A stretch of 41,660 nt of DNA from Marmoricola sp. (GTDB lineage Bacteria > Actinomycetota > Actinomycetes > Propionibacteriales > Nocardioidaceae), in the NCBI RefSeq assembly GCF_025965215.1, contig NZ_JAOPXI010000064.1:1-41660 (forward strand), given 5' to 3'. A program made the position numbers and the translations under genes. Position 1 is the first letter of the stretch; each line of letters begins with the position of its first letter. This document shows positions 24,737-33,119 of this stretch, one piece after another. The notes beneath the pieces were generated by a model that saw nothing but the letters and a program-made list of their open reading frames with translations, did not search any database and was not told where the DNA came from.

Positions 24737-27700
24737 ATGGCGCGTATCGCGTTGCTGTCCACGTCCGACACCGACCTGCTGAGTGCGCGTGCGTCGGGTG
24801 CCGACTACCTGCTCGCCAATCCGGCGCGGCTCGACATCGAGGACCTGGGATCCCTGCTGGCCGGGGCTGATCTGGTGATCGTCCGGCTCCTCGGTACGCC
24901 GCGCTCGTGGCAGGACGGCTTCGACATCGTGCTCGGCAGCGAGCGTCCGGTGATCGTGCTGGGTGGTGAGCAGACCCCGGATGCCTCCCTGATGGAGCTC
25001 TCCACCGTTCCGGTCGGCACCGCGGCGCAGGCGCACGCCTACCTCGCCCAGGGTGGCCGGTCGAACCTGGAGAACCTGCACGCGTTCTGCTCCGACACGA
25101 TCCTGCTGACCGGGACCGGGTTCGAGCCACCGGCGGTGGTCCCGCTGTGGGGCTGGAGCGAGCGTCCGGGGTTCGAGACGGTTCCTGCTCGACCTCCTCA
25201 ACCACCGGTGGTTGAGGAAGGCCGGCCCGGCCTGTCTCGAAATCCGCTGCGCATCGGAGTGCTCTTCTACCGCGCCCACGAGACCAGCGGGAATGCCGGT
25301 TTCGCCCACGCCTTGGCCGATGCGATCGACGCCGGCGGTGACGCGGTCGGGCTGCCGATCTTCTCGGCGAGCCTGCGCTCCGCGCCCGATGACCTGTACG
25401 ACGCCCTCGGCACCCTCGACGCACTGATCGTGACCGTCCTCGCCGCCGGCGGCAGCGCGCCCGGGACCGCGAGCGCCGGGGGTGACGACGAAGGCTGGGA
25501 CGTCGCCCGGATCGCGGCGCTCGACATCCCCGTGCTGCAGGGGCTCTGCCTCACGTCGAGCCGTGAGGACTGGGCGGCCGGCGATGAGGGCGTCACCCCG
25601 CTGGACTCGGCCAACCAGATCGCGATCCCGGAATTCGACGGGCGGATCATCACGGTGCCGTTCTCGTTCAAGGAGACCGATGTTGACGGCCTGCCGCGCT
25701 ACGTCGCCGACGCCGAGAGGGCTGCGCGGGTCGCCGGCATCGCCGTCGGGCACGCGCGCCTGCGTCGGCTCGCCCCGGTGGAGCGGAAGGTCGCGCTGAT
25801 GCTCTCGGCGTACCCGACCAAGCACAGCCGGGTCGGCAACGCGGTCGGGTTGGACACGCCGGTCTCGGCGATCCGCCTGCTGCGTCGGTTGCGCGACGCC
25901 GGCTACGACCTCGGTGAGCCCGGTGGCGAGATCACCCGCTTCCTCGATCTCGACGATGACACCGAGGCGGGCAACGGGCTGATCCATGGGCTCATCGCAG
26001 CGGGCGGCCAGGACGAGGAATGGCTGACCACCGCGCAGCTGACCGACTCCCACGTCCGGATCAGCGCCGCCGACTACCAACGCTGGACCGCCGAGCTGCC
26101 CGAGGACCTGCGAGCCGGGATCGTCGCGGCCTGGGGCCCCGCGCCGGGAACGCTGTTCACCAACGAGGCCGGCGAGATCGTGCTGGCGACCCTGCGGGCG
26201 GGCAACGTCGTCCTGCTGATCCAGCCGCCGCGCGGGTTCGGCGAGAACCCGGTCGCGATCTACCACGACCCCGACCTCGCGCCGAGCCACCACTACCTCG
26301 CGGCGTACCGCTGGGTGGGCGCGGCCGCGGATGACGGCGGCTTCGGTGCCCACGCTGTCGTCCACCTCGGGAAGCACGGCTCGATGGAGTGGCTGCCCGG
26401 CAAGAACGCGGCGCTGTCGGCGTCGTGCGCCACCGACGCCGCGATCGCGGACCTGCCGCTGATCTATCCGTTCCTGGTCAACGACCCGGGCGAGGGCGCG
26501 CAGGCCAAGCGGCGGGCCCACGCGACGATCGTCGACCACCTGGTGCCGCCGATGGCGCGGGCCGAGTCGTACGGCGACATCGCCCGCCTCGAACAGCTGC
26601 TCGACGAGTACGGGAACATCGCGGCGATGGACCCGGCCAAGCTGCCGGCCATGCGCGCCCAGATCTGGACCCTGATGCAGGCCGCCCAGCTGCACCAGGA
26701 CCTGGGCCTGGAGGAGCGCCCCGGCGACGACGACTTCGACGACTTCATCCTGCACGTCGACGGCTGGCTGTGCGAGGTCAAGGACGCCCAGATCCGCGAC
26801 GGCCTGCATGTCCTGGGCCAGGCACCCGTCGGCGAGGCCCGGGTCAACCTGGTGCTGGCGATCTTGAGGGCCACTCAGATCTGGGGAGGCGAGCACGGTG
26901 CCGTACCGGGGTTGCGAGCTGCCCTCTCCCGGTCATCGAACGTGGCCGGATCGACGACCGGTGCGATGACCGGGGTGGAGCTCGACGCTCTGGAAGCCGA
27001 GGCCCGGGCGCTCGTCCAGCACTTGGAGGACAAGGCCTGGTCGATCGACGCGATCGACGCTCTCCACGACGATCCCGTCGTACGGCAGGTGCTCGCCTTC
27101 GCTGCCACCGAGATCGTGCCTCGACTGGCCCGGACCACCGACGAGCTCGATGCCGTCCTGCACGCGCTCGAGGGCGGCTTCGTGCCGGCAGGCCCCAGTG
27201 GTTCACCGCTGCGGGGGCTGGTCAACGTGCTGCCGACGGGACGCAATTTCTACACGGTCGATCCCAAGGCGGTGCCGTCACGGCTGGCCTGGGACACGGG
27301 CGTCGCGATGGCGGACTCGTTGCTGACCCGGCACTTCGCCGAGACCGGCACCTACCCGCTCTCGGTCGGGTTGTCGGCCTGGGGCACCAGCGCGATGCGC
27401 ACCAGCGGTGACGACGTCGCGGAGGTTCTCGCGCTGATCGGCGTCCGGCCGACCTGGGACGAGGCGTCGCGCCGGGTCGACGGTCTGGAGGTCATCGAGC
27501 TCGCCGAGCTCGGGCGCCCTCGCATCGATGTGACCCTGCGCATCTCGGGCTTCTTCCGGGACGCGTTCCCGCACGTGGTGGCGATGCTCGACGACGCCAT
27601 CCGGCTCGTCGCCGAGCTCGACGAGCCGGACGATCAGAACTACGTCCGGGCCCACGCGCAGGCCGACCTGGCCGTGCACGGCGACCAGCGTCGCGCCACC

Positions 27701-28432
27701 ACCCGGATCTTCGGGTCCCGTCCCGGTACCTACGGCGCGGGAATCCTGCAGGTCATCGAGGCCGGCAACTGGCGTGACGACCAGGACCTGGCCGAGGTCT
27801 ACACCCAGTGGGGCGGCTACGCGTACGGCCGCGACCTGGACGGGGTCAGCGCGGCTGACGACCTGCGCACCAACTACCGGCGGATCGCGGTGGCCGCGAA
27901 GAACATCGACACCGCCGAGCACGACATCGCCGACTCCGACGACTACTTCCAGTTCCACGGCGGCATGGTCGCCACGATCCGGGCGCTGACCGGGAAGGCG
28001 CCACGCGCCTACGTCGGCGACTCCACCTCCCCGGATGCGGTGCGGACCCGCTCGCTGGCCGAGGAGACCGCCCGGGTCTTCCGTGCGCGCGTGGTCAACC
28101 CGCGCTGGATCGCGGCGATGCAGCGGCACGGCTACAAGGGCGCGTTCGAGCTGGCGGCGACCGTCGACTACCTCTACGGCTTCGACGCCACCGCCGGGGT
28201 GGTGCACGACTGGATGTACGACTCCCTCGCGAAGGAGTACGTGCTCGACGAGACCAACCAGGAGTTCATGCGCGAGGCCAACCCGTGGGCGCTTCGCGGC
28301 ATCGTCGAACGGCTGCACGAGGCCGCCGAGCGTGGGCTGTGGGCCGAGCCCGACCCGGACGTTCTCGGTGCGATGAACGCCGTCTACCTCGAGTTCGAGG
28401 GCGACCTGGAGGACCGCCACTCCGATGGCTGA
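24737..28432 (+). CDS. cobN: Cobaltochelatase large subunit CobN
   Basis: The 1231-residue protein has the CobN/BchH layout, with IGVLFYRAHETSGNAGF, QGLCLTSSREDWAAGDEGV, SAYPTKHSRVGNAVGLDTP, VVHLGKHGSMEWLPGKNAAL, PFLVNDPGEGAQAKRRAHA and, near the end, VYLEFEGDLEDRH. It inserts Co(II) into hydrogenobyrinic acid a,c-diamide together with an ATPase partner, here probably ChlID. ATG 24737 has AGGAGG 6 bp upstream. Residues ~144-170 (FETVPARPPQPPVVEEGRPG and LSRN) are encoded by a head-to-head pair of dispersed repeats and lie between the N-terminal domain and the next strand, where other CobN proteins have a short linker. It overlaps cobF by 8 bp. Confidence 0.96.
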   Translation: MARIALLSTSDTDLLSARASGADYLLANPARLDIEDLGSLLAGADLVIVRLLGTPRSWQDGFDIVLGSERPVIVLGGEQTPDASLMELSTVPVGTAAQAHAYLAQGGRSNLENLHAFCSDTILLTGTGFEPPAVVPLWGWSERPGFETVPARPPQPPVVEEGRPGLSRNPLRIGVLFYRAHETSGNAGFAHALADAIDAGGDAVGLPIFSASLRSAPDDLYDALGTLDALIVTVLAAGGSAPGTASAGGDDEGWDVARIAALDIPVLQGLCLTSSREDWAAGDEGVTPLDSANQIAIPEFDGRIITVPFSFKETDVDGLPRYVADAERAARVAGIAVGHARLRRLAPVERKVALMLSAYPTKHSRVGNAVGLDTPVSAIRLLRRLRDAGYDLGEPGGEITRFLDLDDDTEAGNGLIHGLIAAGGQDEEWLTTAQLTDSHVRISAADYQRWTAELPEDLRAGIVAAWGPAPGTLFTNEAGEIVLATLRAGNVVLLIQPPRGFGENPVAIYHDPDLAPSHHYLAAYRWVGAAADDGGFGAHAVVHLGKHGSMEWLPGKNAALSASCATDAAIADLPLIYPFLVNDPGEGAQAKRRAHATIVDHLVPPMARAESYGDIARLEQLLDEYGNIAAMDPAKLPAMRAQIWTLMQAAQLHQDLGLEERPGDDDFDDFILHVDGWLCEVKDAQIRDGLHVLGQAPVGEARVNLVLAILRATQIWGGEHGAVPGLRAALSRSSNVAGSTTGAMTGVELDALEAEARALVQHLEDKAWSIDAIDALHDDPVVRQVLAFAATEIVPRLARTTDELDAVLHALEGGFVPAGPSGSPLRGLVNVLPTGRNFYTVDPKAVPSRLAWDTGVAMADSLLTRHFAETGTYPLSVGLSAWGTSAMRTSGDDVAEVLALIGVRPTWDEASRRVDGLEVIELAELGRPRIDVTLRISGFFRDAFPHVVAMLDDAIRLVAELDEPDDQNYVRAHAQADLAVHGDQRRATTRIFGSRPGTYGAGILQVIEAGNWRDDQDLAEVYTQWGGYAYGRDLDGVSAADDLRTNYRRIAVAAKNIDTAEHDIADSDDYFQFHGGMVATIRALTGKAPRAYVGDSTSPDAVRTRSLAEETARVFRARVVNPRWIAAMQRHGYKGAFELAATVDYLYGFDATAGVVHDWMYDSLAKEYVLDETNQEFMREANPWALRGIVERLHEAAERGLWAEPDPDVLGAMNAVYLEFEGDLEDRHSDG
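25168..25245. repeat. Head-to-head pair of family A repeats inside cobN
   Basis: Copy 4 (minus, 25170-25206) and copy 5 (plus, 25207-25245) meet at the palindrome ACCACCGGTGGT (25201-25212). Copy 5 has a perfect hairpin AGGCCG-GCC-CGGCCT; copy 4 has a weaker one, GGTTCCTGCTCGACC. The 78 bp stay in frame and add 26 residues to CobN. Confidence 0.85.
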
Positions 28433-29186
28433 GCGTCGCGTGCGGGTCATCGGCATGGGCACCGGCGCCCCGGGCCAGCTGAGCGGCGAGGCGATCGAGG
28501 CGCTCACGTCGGTGGCCTACGTGATCGCCGCCGACAAGGGCGACGGCGACCCGTTGCTCGGCGTACGGCGTCGGCTGTGCGAGCGGTACGGCGTCGACCT
28601 GGTCGTCGTACGGGATCCCGAGCGGGACCGGGACGACCCGGCCGACTACGCGGGAGCCGTCCGTGACTGGCACGTCGCCCGGGTCGACACCTACGCCGAG
28701 GTACTCGCCGACCGTCCCGGCGATGCGGCCTTCCTGGTCTGGGGCGATCCGGCGTTCTACGACTCGACCCTGCGCGTGGTGGAGGACCTGGCCGCGCGCC
28801 TTCGACTGGCCTGCGACGTCATCCCGGGCATCTCGGCTCCGCAGTTGCTCGCCGCCCGGCACCGGATCGTGCTGCACGGGATCGGCCAGCCGATCCTGGT
28901 CACCACCGGGCGCAGACTCGCGGACGCGGTCATCGCCGGACACGACAACATCGTCGTGATGCTCGACGGCAGGCTCGCCTGCCTGGAGCTCGACCTCGAC
29001 GGGTGGTGGATCTGGTGGGGAGCGAACCTCGGGAGCGACCACGAGGCGCTGGTCGCCGGACGGCTCGCCGACGTGGCGGACGAGGTGGCACGGGCTCGCG
29101 ATGCCGTCAAAGCGAGTGCCGGCTGGGTGATGGACACCTACCTGCTGCGGCGCGTCGAGGCCCGAGAGGTACCTTCGGGGGCGTGA
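28425..29186 (+). CDS. cobF: Precorrin-6A synthase (deacetylating) CobF
   Basis: A 253-residue tetrapyrrole methylase with CobF features: VRVIGMGTGAPGQLSGEAIE, VAYVIAADKGDGDPLL, FLVWGDPAFYDSTLRVVE, DVIPGISAPQLLAARHRI and HDNIVVMLDG. It methylates C1 and releases the C2 acetyl unit as acetate, a step specific to the aerobic route; Mycobacterium tuberculosis lacks CobF. It overlaps cobN by 8 bp and the DUF3817 gene by 4 bp, so it is in the riboswitch-controlled unit. Confidence 0.95.
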   Translation: MAERRVRVIGMGTGAPGQLSGEAIEALTSVAYVIAADKGDGDPLLGVRRRLCERYGVDLVVVRDPERDRDDPADYAGAVRDWHVARVDTYAEVLADRPGDAAFLVWGDPAFYDSTLRVVEDLAARLRLACDVIPGISAPQLLAARHRIVLHGIGQPILVTTGRRLADAVIAGHDNIVVMLDGRLACLELDLDGWWIWWGANLGSDHEALVAGRLADVADEVARARDAVKASAGWVMDTYLLRRVEAREVPSGA

Positions 29187-29545
29187 AGCCCTTGCTGAAG
29201 GCCTACACGGTGCTGGCCACCGTGGTCGGCATCTCGATCATCACCCTCATCATCGTCGGCGTCCCGCTCGAGTTCATGCACGGGATCTGGCCGGGCGCAC
29301 TGCCGATCGGGTCGCACGGTTGGCGGATCGGCCACGACATCAACCTGTACCTCGGCACGGCGCACGGGTTCATCTACATGCTGTTCGTGCTGATCGCCTT
29401 CATGCTGTCGCTGCGACTGCGCTGGCCCATCCCCTTCACGATCGTGACGCTGGCCTGCGGGACGATCCCGTTCCTCAGCTTCTGGGCCGAACGGCGCGCG
29501 ATCATGCGTGCCCGTGCCGACATCGCCGCGGCGGAGTCGGCCTAG
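29183..29545 (+). CDS. DUF3817 family membrane protein
   Basis: About 120 residues with three membrane helices and the family's LGTAHGFIYMLFVLIAFML and FLSFWAERR segments. Proteins of this family (YdzA-like) have no known role. GTG 29183 overlaps the cobF stop by 4 bp, so it may be the last gene of the cobN transcript, which may be only a result of gene packing. It is convergent with the next gene, sharing 4 bp at the stops. Confidence 0.8.
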   Translation: MKPLLKAYTVLATVVGISIITLIIVGVPLEFMHGIWPGALPIGSHGWRIGHDINLYLGTAHGFIYMLFVLIAFMLSLRLRWPIPFTIVTLACGTIPFLSFWAERRAIMRARADIAAAESA

Positions 29546-30000
29546 TCGCTCGAGGTGGCGTCGCCCTTGGAACGATTGCGACCCTTGGCCGCTTCGGCCG
29601 TCTTCGACTCGGTGAGGACCTCCTCGAAGAACGAGGTCAACGAGTCCGCCGGGGCCGGCGGCACGTCGCCCAGGTGCGCGTGCGCTGCATCGTCGTCGGC
29701 GCCGATGAACTCGGAGACCACGGGATCGTGCAGGTCATCGGGCGCGCCCGCGGTCTCGGCCGGGGCTTCGGGCTCCATCGGGGCTGTGGTCTCGACCGGG
29801 GCTTCGTCCTGCGGGGCTGCGACCTCGTCGGTGGGGGCGGGGGTCGACGGCTTCGGCGTCGGGACGACCCGCAGCGGTGCCGGGGCTGCCTTACGGGCCT
29901 GAGCGGCCCTCGATGCTGCGATGCCGAGGCCGATCAGCACGAGCACCAGGATGCGACGGCGTCGATTCCTGGACTTGTTCCTGCGTCCCTTGCGCCCCAT
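29542..30000 (-). CDS. Small Pro/Ala/Glu-rich protein with N-terminal membrane anchor, unknown
   Basis: The 152-residue protein begins with a strongly basic stretch (MGRKGRRNKSRNRRRR), one membrane helix (ILVLVLIGLGIAA), then a low-complexity acidic region rich in Pro, Ala, Thr and Glu with KPSTPAPTDEVAAPQDEAP, and a C-terminus SLTSFFEEVLTESKTAEAAK. GGAGGGAA lies 4 bp before ATG 30000. I recognise no domain. Type II topology would put the tail outside, but the basic N-terminus could also bind nucleic acid or phospholipid. It diverges from ppiA. Confidence 0.65.
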   Translation of the reverse strand: MGRKGRRNKSRNRRRRILVLVLIGLGIAASRAAQARKAAPAPLRVVPTPKPSTPAPTDEVAAPQDEAPVETTAPMEPEAPAETAGAPDDLHDPVVSEFIGADDDAAHAHLGDVPPAPADSLTSFFEEVLTESKTAEAAKGRNRSKGDATSSD

Positions 30001-30118
30001 GGGTTCCCTCCGGTTGGTGTCGTGTGATCCCCCGATCATGCCTCGGGCCCGACCCGATGCAAACCTTGGCACGCATGGGAGGATCTCGGGACAACCTCAC
30101 CATCCTGGAAGGCAACCC

Positions 30119-30631
30119 ATGTCGGACCTGAAGGCCACGCTTCACACGAACCGCGGCGACATCGTGCTCAACCTGTTCCCGAACCACGCGCCTGCGACGG
30201 TCGAGAACTTCGTCGGACTCGCGGAGGGCACCAAGGAGTACCAGGCCGACGGCGGCAAAACGGGCAGGTTCTACGACGGTCTCACCTTCCACCGGGTCAT
30301 CGACGGCTTCATGATCCAGGGCGGTTGCCCGCTCGGTACCGGCACCGGTGGCCCGGGCTACACCTTCAAGGACGAGTTCCACCCCGAGCTCGGCTTCACC
30401 AAGCCCTACCTGCTCGCGATGGCCAACGCCGGCCCGGGCACCAACGGCTCGCAGTTCTTCATCACCACCGCGGCGACCACCTGGCTCAACAACCGGCACA
30501 CCATCTTCGGTGAGGCCGCTGACCAGGAGAGCCGCGACGTGATCGACGCGATCGGGACCACCGCCACCGGCGCCGGCGACCGCCCGATCGACCCGGTGAT
30601 CATCGAGTCGGTCGAGATCACGCGGGACTGA
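30119..30631 (+). CDS. ppiA: Cyclophilin-type peptidyl-prolyl isomerase
   Basis: The 170-residue cyclophilin has FYDGLTFHRVIDGFMIQGG with the active-site Arg and Phe, GPGTNGSQFFITT and NNRHTIFGE. It speeds cis-trans isomerisation of proline bonds; no signal peptide is seen, so it is cytoplasmic. GGAAGG lies 6 bp before ATG 30119. Together with the rhomboid and crgA genes after it, this is the conserved actinobacterial order near oriC. Confidence 0.95.
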   Translation: MSDLKATLHTNRGDIVLNLFPNHAPATVENFVGLAEGTKEYQADGGKTGRFYDGLTFHRVIDGFMIQGGCPLGTGTGGPGYTFKDEFHPELGFTKPYLLAMANAGPGTNGSQFFITTAATTWLNNRHTIFGEAADQESRDVIDAIGTTATGAGDRPIDPVIIESVEITRD

Positions 30632-30640
30632 CCACGGACC

Positions 30641-31570
30641 GTGAGTGACCCCTCGGCAGCCGCCCCGGTCTGCTACCGCCACCCCGACCGCGAGACGTGG
30701 ATCCGGTGCCAGCGGTGCGACCGACCCATCTGCCCCGACTGCATGAACTCGGCCTCGGTCGGGTTCCAGTGCCCTTCGTGCCTGAAGGAGGGTGCCAGGT
30801 CGACGCGCACCGGGCGGCTGCCGTACGGCGGTCTGCACAGCGCTGATCCACGACTCACCTCGTTCGTCCTGATCGGGATCAACGTGGTGGTCTGGGTCCT
30901 GATCAGGACGGTCGGATCGGCCTCGGACCTCGCCTCGCGGCTCTCGCTCAGCCCTCGGGGCTTCTGCGAGTCCACCGGCGGGAACTTCATCTTCCCGGAT
31001 GCCTTGAAGGCGGACTGCACGGGCGCGCACCACTGGATCCCGGGCGTGGCGACCGGTGCGCCCTGGCAGGTCATCACCTCCGCCTTCGCCCATGTCGAGC
31101 CGCTGCACATCGGGCTGAACATGCTCGCGCTCTACTTCCTGGGTCCGCCCCTGGAGCAGATCCTCGGTCGCGCTCGCTTCCTGGCGGTCTACCTCGTCTC
31201 GGCGATCGCGGGGTCCGCTGCGGTGATGCTCTTCGCCGACCCGTACAGCTCGAGCCTGGGAGCGTCCGGCGCGATCTTCGGACTGATGGGCGCGTTGGTG
31301 ATCGTGGTGATGAAGGTCAAGGGCGACATGCGCTCGATCCTCATGTGGATCGGCATCAACCTTGTCTTCTCGTTCACCTTCAGCGGTATCTCCTGGCAGG
31401 CCCACATCGGCGGCCTGATCGGCGGAGTCGTGCTGGCCGGGGCGATCGTCTACGCCCCGAAGGAACGTCGTACGTGGATCCAGTGGGGAAGCGTGGTGGC
31501 GGTCAGCGCCATCGCGATCGCCCTGATCCTGGTGAAGGCGCACACTCTCGGCGGGCCCCCTGCGAGCTGA
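30641..31570 (+). CDS. Rhomboid family intramembrane serine protease with N-terminal zinc-finger-like segment
   Basis: The 309-residue protein starts with Cys/His pairs (C11, H14, C23, C26, C31, C34, C44, C47) typical of a B-box-like zinc module, then six or seven membrane helices. The rhomboid dyad is S209 in LGASGAIFG and H255 in SWQAHIGGLIGG; HVEPLHIGLNMLALYFLG is the conserved HxxxN-like helix. It should cut membrane proteins within the bilayer. GTG 30641 is the first start after ppiA. The substrate is unknown. Confidence 0.93.
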   Translation: MSDPSAAAPVCYRHPDRETWIRCQRCDRPICPDCMNSASVGFQCPSCLKEGARSTRTGRLPYGGLHSADPRLTSFVLIGINVVVWVLIRTVGSASDLASRLSLSPRGFCESTGGNFIFPDALKADCTGAHHWIPGVATGAPWQVITSAFAHVEPLHIGLNMLALYFLGPPLEQILGRARFLAVYLVSAIAGSAAVMLFADPYSSSLGASGAIFGLMGALVIVVMKVKGDMRSILMWIGINLVFSFTFSGISWQAHIGGLIGGVVLAGAIVYAPKERRTWIQWGSVVAVSAIAIALILVKAHTLGGPPAS

Positions 31571-31587
31571 CGACCGGCTCGTGAGAG

Positions 31588-31620
31588 TTATCCCCAGTCT
31601 GGGGACAACTCTGTGGAGAA
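31588..31620. other. Cluster of DnaA-box-like sequences between the rhomboid and crgA genes
   Basis: TTATCCCCA (31588-31596) and TGGGGACAA (31600-31608) form an inverted pair around GTC, and TGTGGAGAA (31612-31620) follows. Each is one or two bases from the DnaA box TTATCCACA/TTGTCCACA or its complement. The inverted repeat CCCCAG-T-CTGGGG also makes it a candidate two-way terminator for the convergent genes. Confidence 0.4.
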
Positions 31621-31631
31621 CTACACCGGTG

Positions 31632-32111
31632 TCATTCCCACTTGGTGGCGAAAGTGAAGCCCACGGCCATGAAACCGACTCCGACCAGGAGGTTCAGCTG
31701 GTTGAGCTGGTCCATCACCGGGATGTGGAAGCTCGTGCTCTGCCCGACGAAGTAGTACGTCACGATGTAGGTCAGGCCGATCAGGAAGCTTCCGAGCATG
31801 CCGATCACGACTCCGCGTCCACGGCCGAGCGGCGTGGTCGGGTGCGAGGCGACGATCAGACCCAGGAACGCCATCCCGAAGCCGATCGCGTAGTTCCACT
31901 TGTGCAGGTCGGCCATCCACGGGAGCGCGGTGTGCGGCCTCTTCAGGCCCGGAAGCACCGTGAAGTTGGCCGCGTCCATGGCCGCGTGCGTGTAGACCGT
32001 GATCCAGGCGATCCCGGCCAGGATCAGCACCACGGCGACAGCGCACCGCACCAGCGAGGTCTGGTAACCGCTCACCGAGACGGTGGGGTTGCGGGCTGCG
32101 GGCTTGGACAC
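31632..32111 (-). CDS. crgA: CrgA-like cell division protein with duplicated domain
   Basis: The 159-residue protein has four membrane helices in two similar halves. The second (residues ~105-159) is a typical CrgA unit: FLIGLTYIVTYYFVG, then QLNQLNLLVGVGFMAVGFTF and ATKWE. The first (~23-92) has LILAGIAWITVYTH and DLHKWNYAIGFGMAFLGLIV then ASHP, matching the second position by position. CrgA recruits FtsI and other septum proteins. The usual length is about 80-100 residues with two helices, so a tandem duplication is likely. GTG 32111 starts it; the gene order ppiA-rhomboid-crgA-DUF881 is conserved. Confidence 0.82.
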   Translation of the reverse strand: MSKPAARNPTVSVSGYQTSLVRCAVAVVLILAGIAWITVYTHAAMDAANFTVLPGLKRPHTALPWMADLHKWNYAIGFGMAFLGLIVASHPTTPLGRGRGVVIGMLGSFLIGLTYIVTYYFVGQSTSFHIPVMDQLNQLNLLVGVGFMAVGFTFATKWE

Positions 32112-32212
32112 GACAAGGCTCCCAGGAGTGAGGCTAGAGTTTCGAGGTCGTCGGTTAGCGTAGTCATCGCTGGCCCGGAACCGGGTAGCGGCCGGAGATA
32201 AGCGGCTCGGAC

Positions 32213-33103
32213 GTGGGAGTGGGTGACCAGGTGTCGACCGACGACGGGCCCCCGGAGCCGGCCCCTGAGCCGACCCCTGAGCGACCCCTGGAACGACCGC
32301 AGGGCCACGTGCGCACCGAGCCGTGGTGGAGCCCGTGGCGCGACCTGATGCGGATCAGGTTGCGCGGTCGCTGGCGGCCCGCGGCGGTCGCCATGTTCGT
32401 CGCCGCCGGTGCGCTGTTCGTCACCACCTCGATCAACTCCAAGGGCCTGGACCTGCGCGCCTCGAGTGTCACCGACCTCGATCACGTCGTCCAGGCCGAG
32501 CGCGCCCACACCAACGCCCTGCAGAGCCAGATCGCCGCCCTGAACCGCCAGGTCGGCAGCCTGTCGCGCCAGGTCAGCAACGCACAAGTCGCCGCGCTCC
32601 AGAAACGCGCCGACCGTCTCCGCGACCCGGCCGGCGTCCTGCCGGTGCAGGGCCCGGGGCTCACGGTCACCCTGAACGATGCCCCGAAGAGCCAGATCGA
32701 CGCCGCCGACAAGCCGGGCGGTGTCTCGGCCGACGAGCTCGTCGTCCACCAGCAGGACATCCAGGCGGTCGTCAACGCACTGTGGAGCGGCGGCGCCGAG
32801 GCGATGACGATCCAGAACCAGCGGGTGGTCTCGACCACCGGCATCAAGTGCGTCGGCAACACGGTCGTCCTGCACGGGGTGCCGTACTCCCCGCCGTACC
32901 AGATCGCCGCCATCGGTGACCCGGTAGCGCTGCAGGCAGCACTCGATGCGAACGACTACGTCAGCGCCTACCGCTCCTTCGTGGCGATGTACCAGCTCGG
33001 CTACCTGGTGACCCCGAGCGTGAGGCTCGCCTTCCCGGCCTACACCGGCAGTACGGCGCTGAAGTACGCCGTCGCCGGAACCCCGCAACCGCCCGTCCGC
33101 TGA
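32213..33103 (+). CDS. DUF881 family protein
   Basis: About 296 residues: a Pro/Glu-rich cytoplasmic N-terminus, one membrane helix (AAVAMFVAAGALFVTTSI), a coiled coil (residues ~85-125, AERAHTNALQSQIAALNRQV) and the DUF881 outer domain with VQGPGLTVTLND, LVVHQQDIQAVVNALW, GAEAMTIQNQRVVSTTGIKC. The family resembles the membrane-anchored part of division proteins and often sits between crgA and pknB; its role is unknown. GTG 32213, 32219 or 32231 could be the start. The 101 bp before it are shared with crgA as a divergent promoter region and hold a small CCCGGAACCGGG repeat (32174-32185). Confidence 0.88.
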   Translation: MGVGDQVSTDDGPPEPAPEPTPERPLERPQGHVRTEPWWSPWRDLMRIRLRGRWRPAAVAMFVAAGALFVTTSINSKGLDLRASSVTDLDHVVQAERAHTNALQSQIAALNRQVGSLSRQVSNAQVAALQKRADRLRDPAGVLPVQGPGLTVTLNDAPKSQIDAADKPGGVSADELVVHQQDIQAVVNALWSGGAEAMTIQNQRVVSTTGIKCVGNTVVLHGVPYSPPYQIAAIGDPVALQAALDANDYVSAYRSFVAMYQLGYLVTPSVRLAFPAYTGSTALKYAVAGTPQPPVR

Positions 33104-33119
33104 GAAGACAAGGAGAACG

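Noticed and set aside
24569..26896. 775-codon open frame on the minus strand within cobN
   Set aside because: It is an antisense shadow of the well-conserved CobN and has low-complexity composition.
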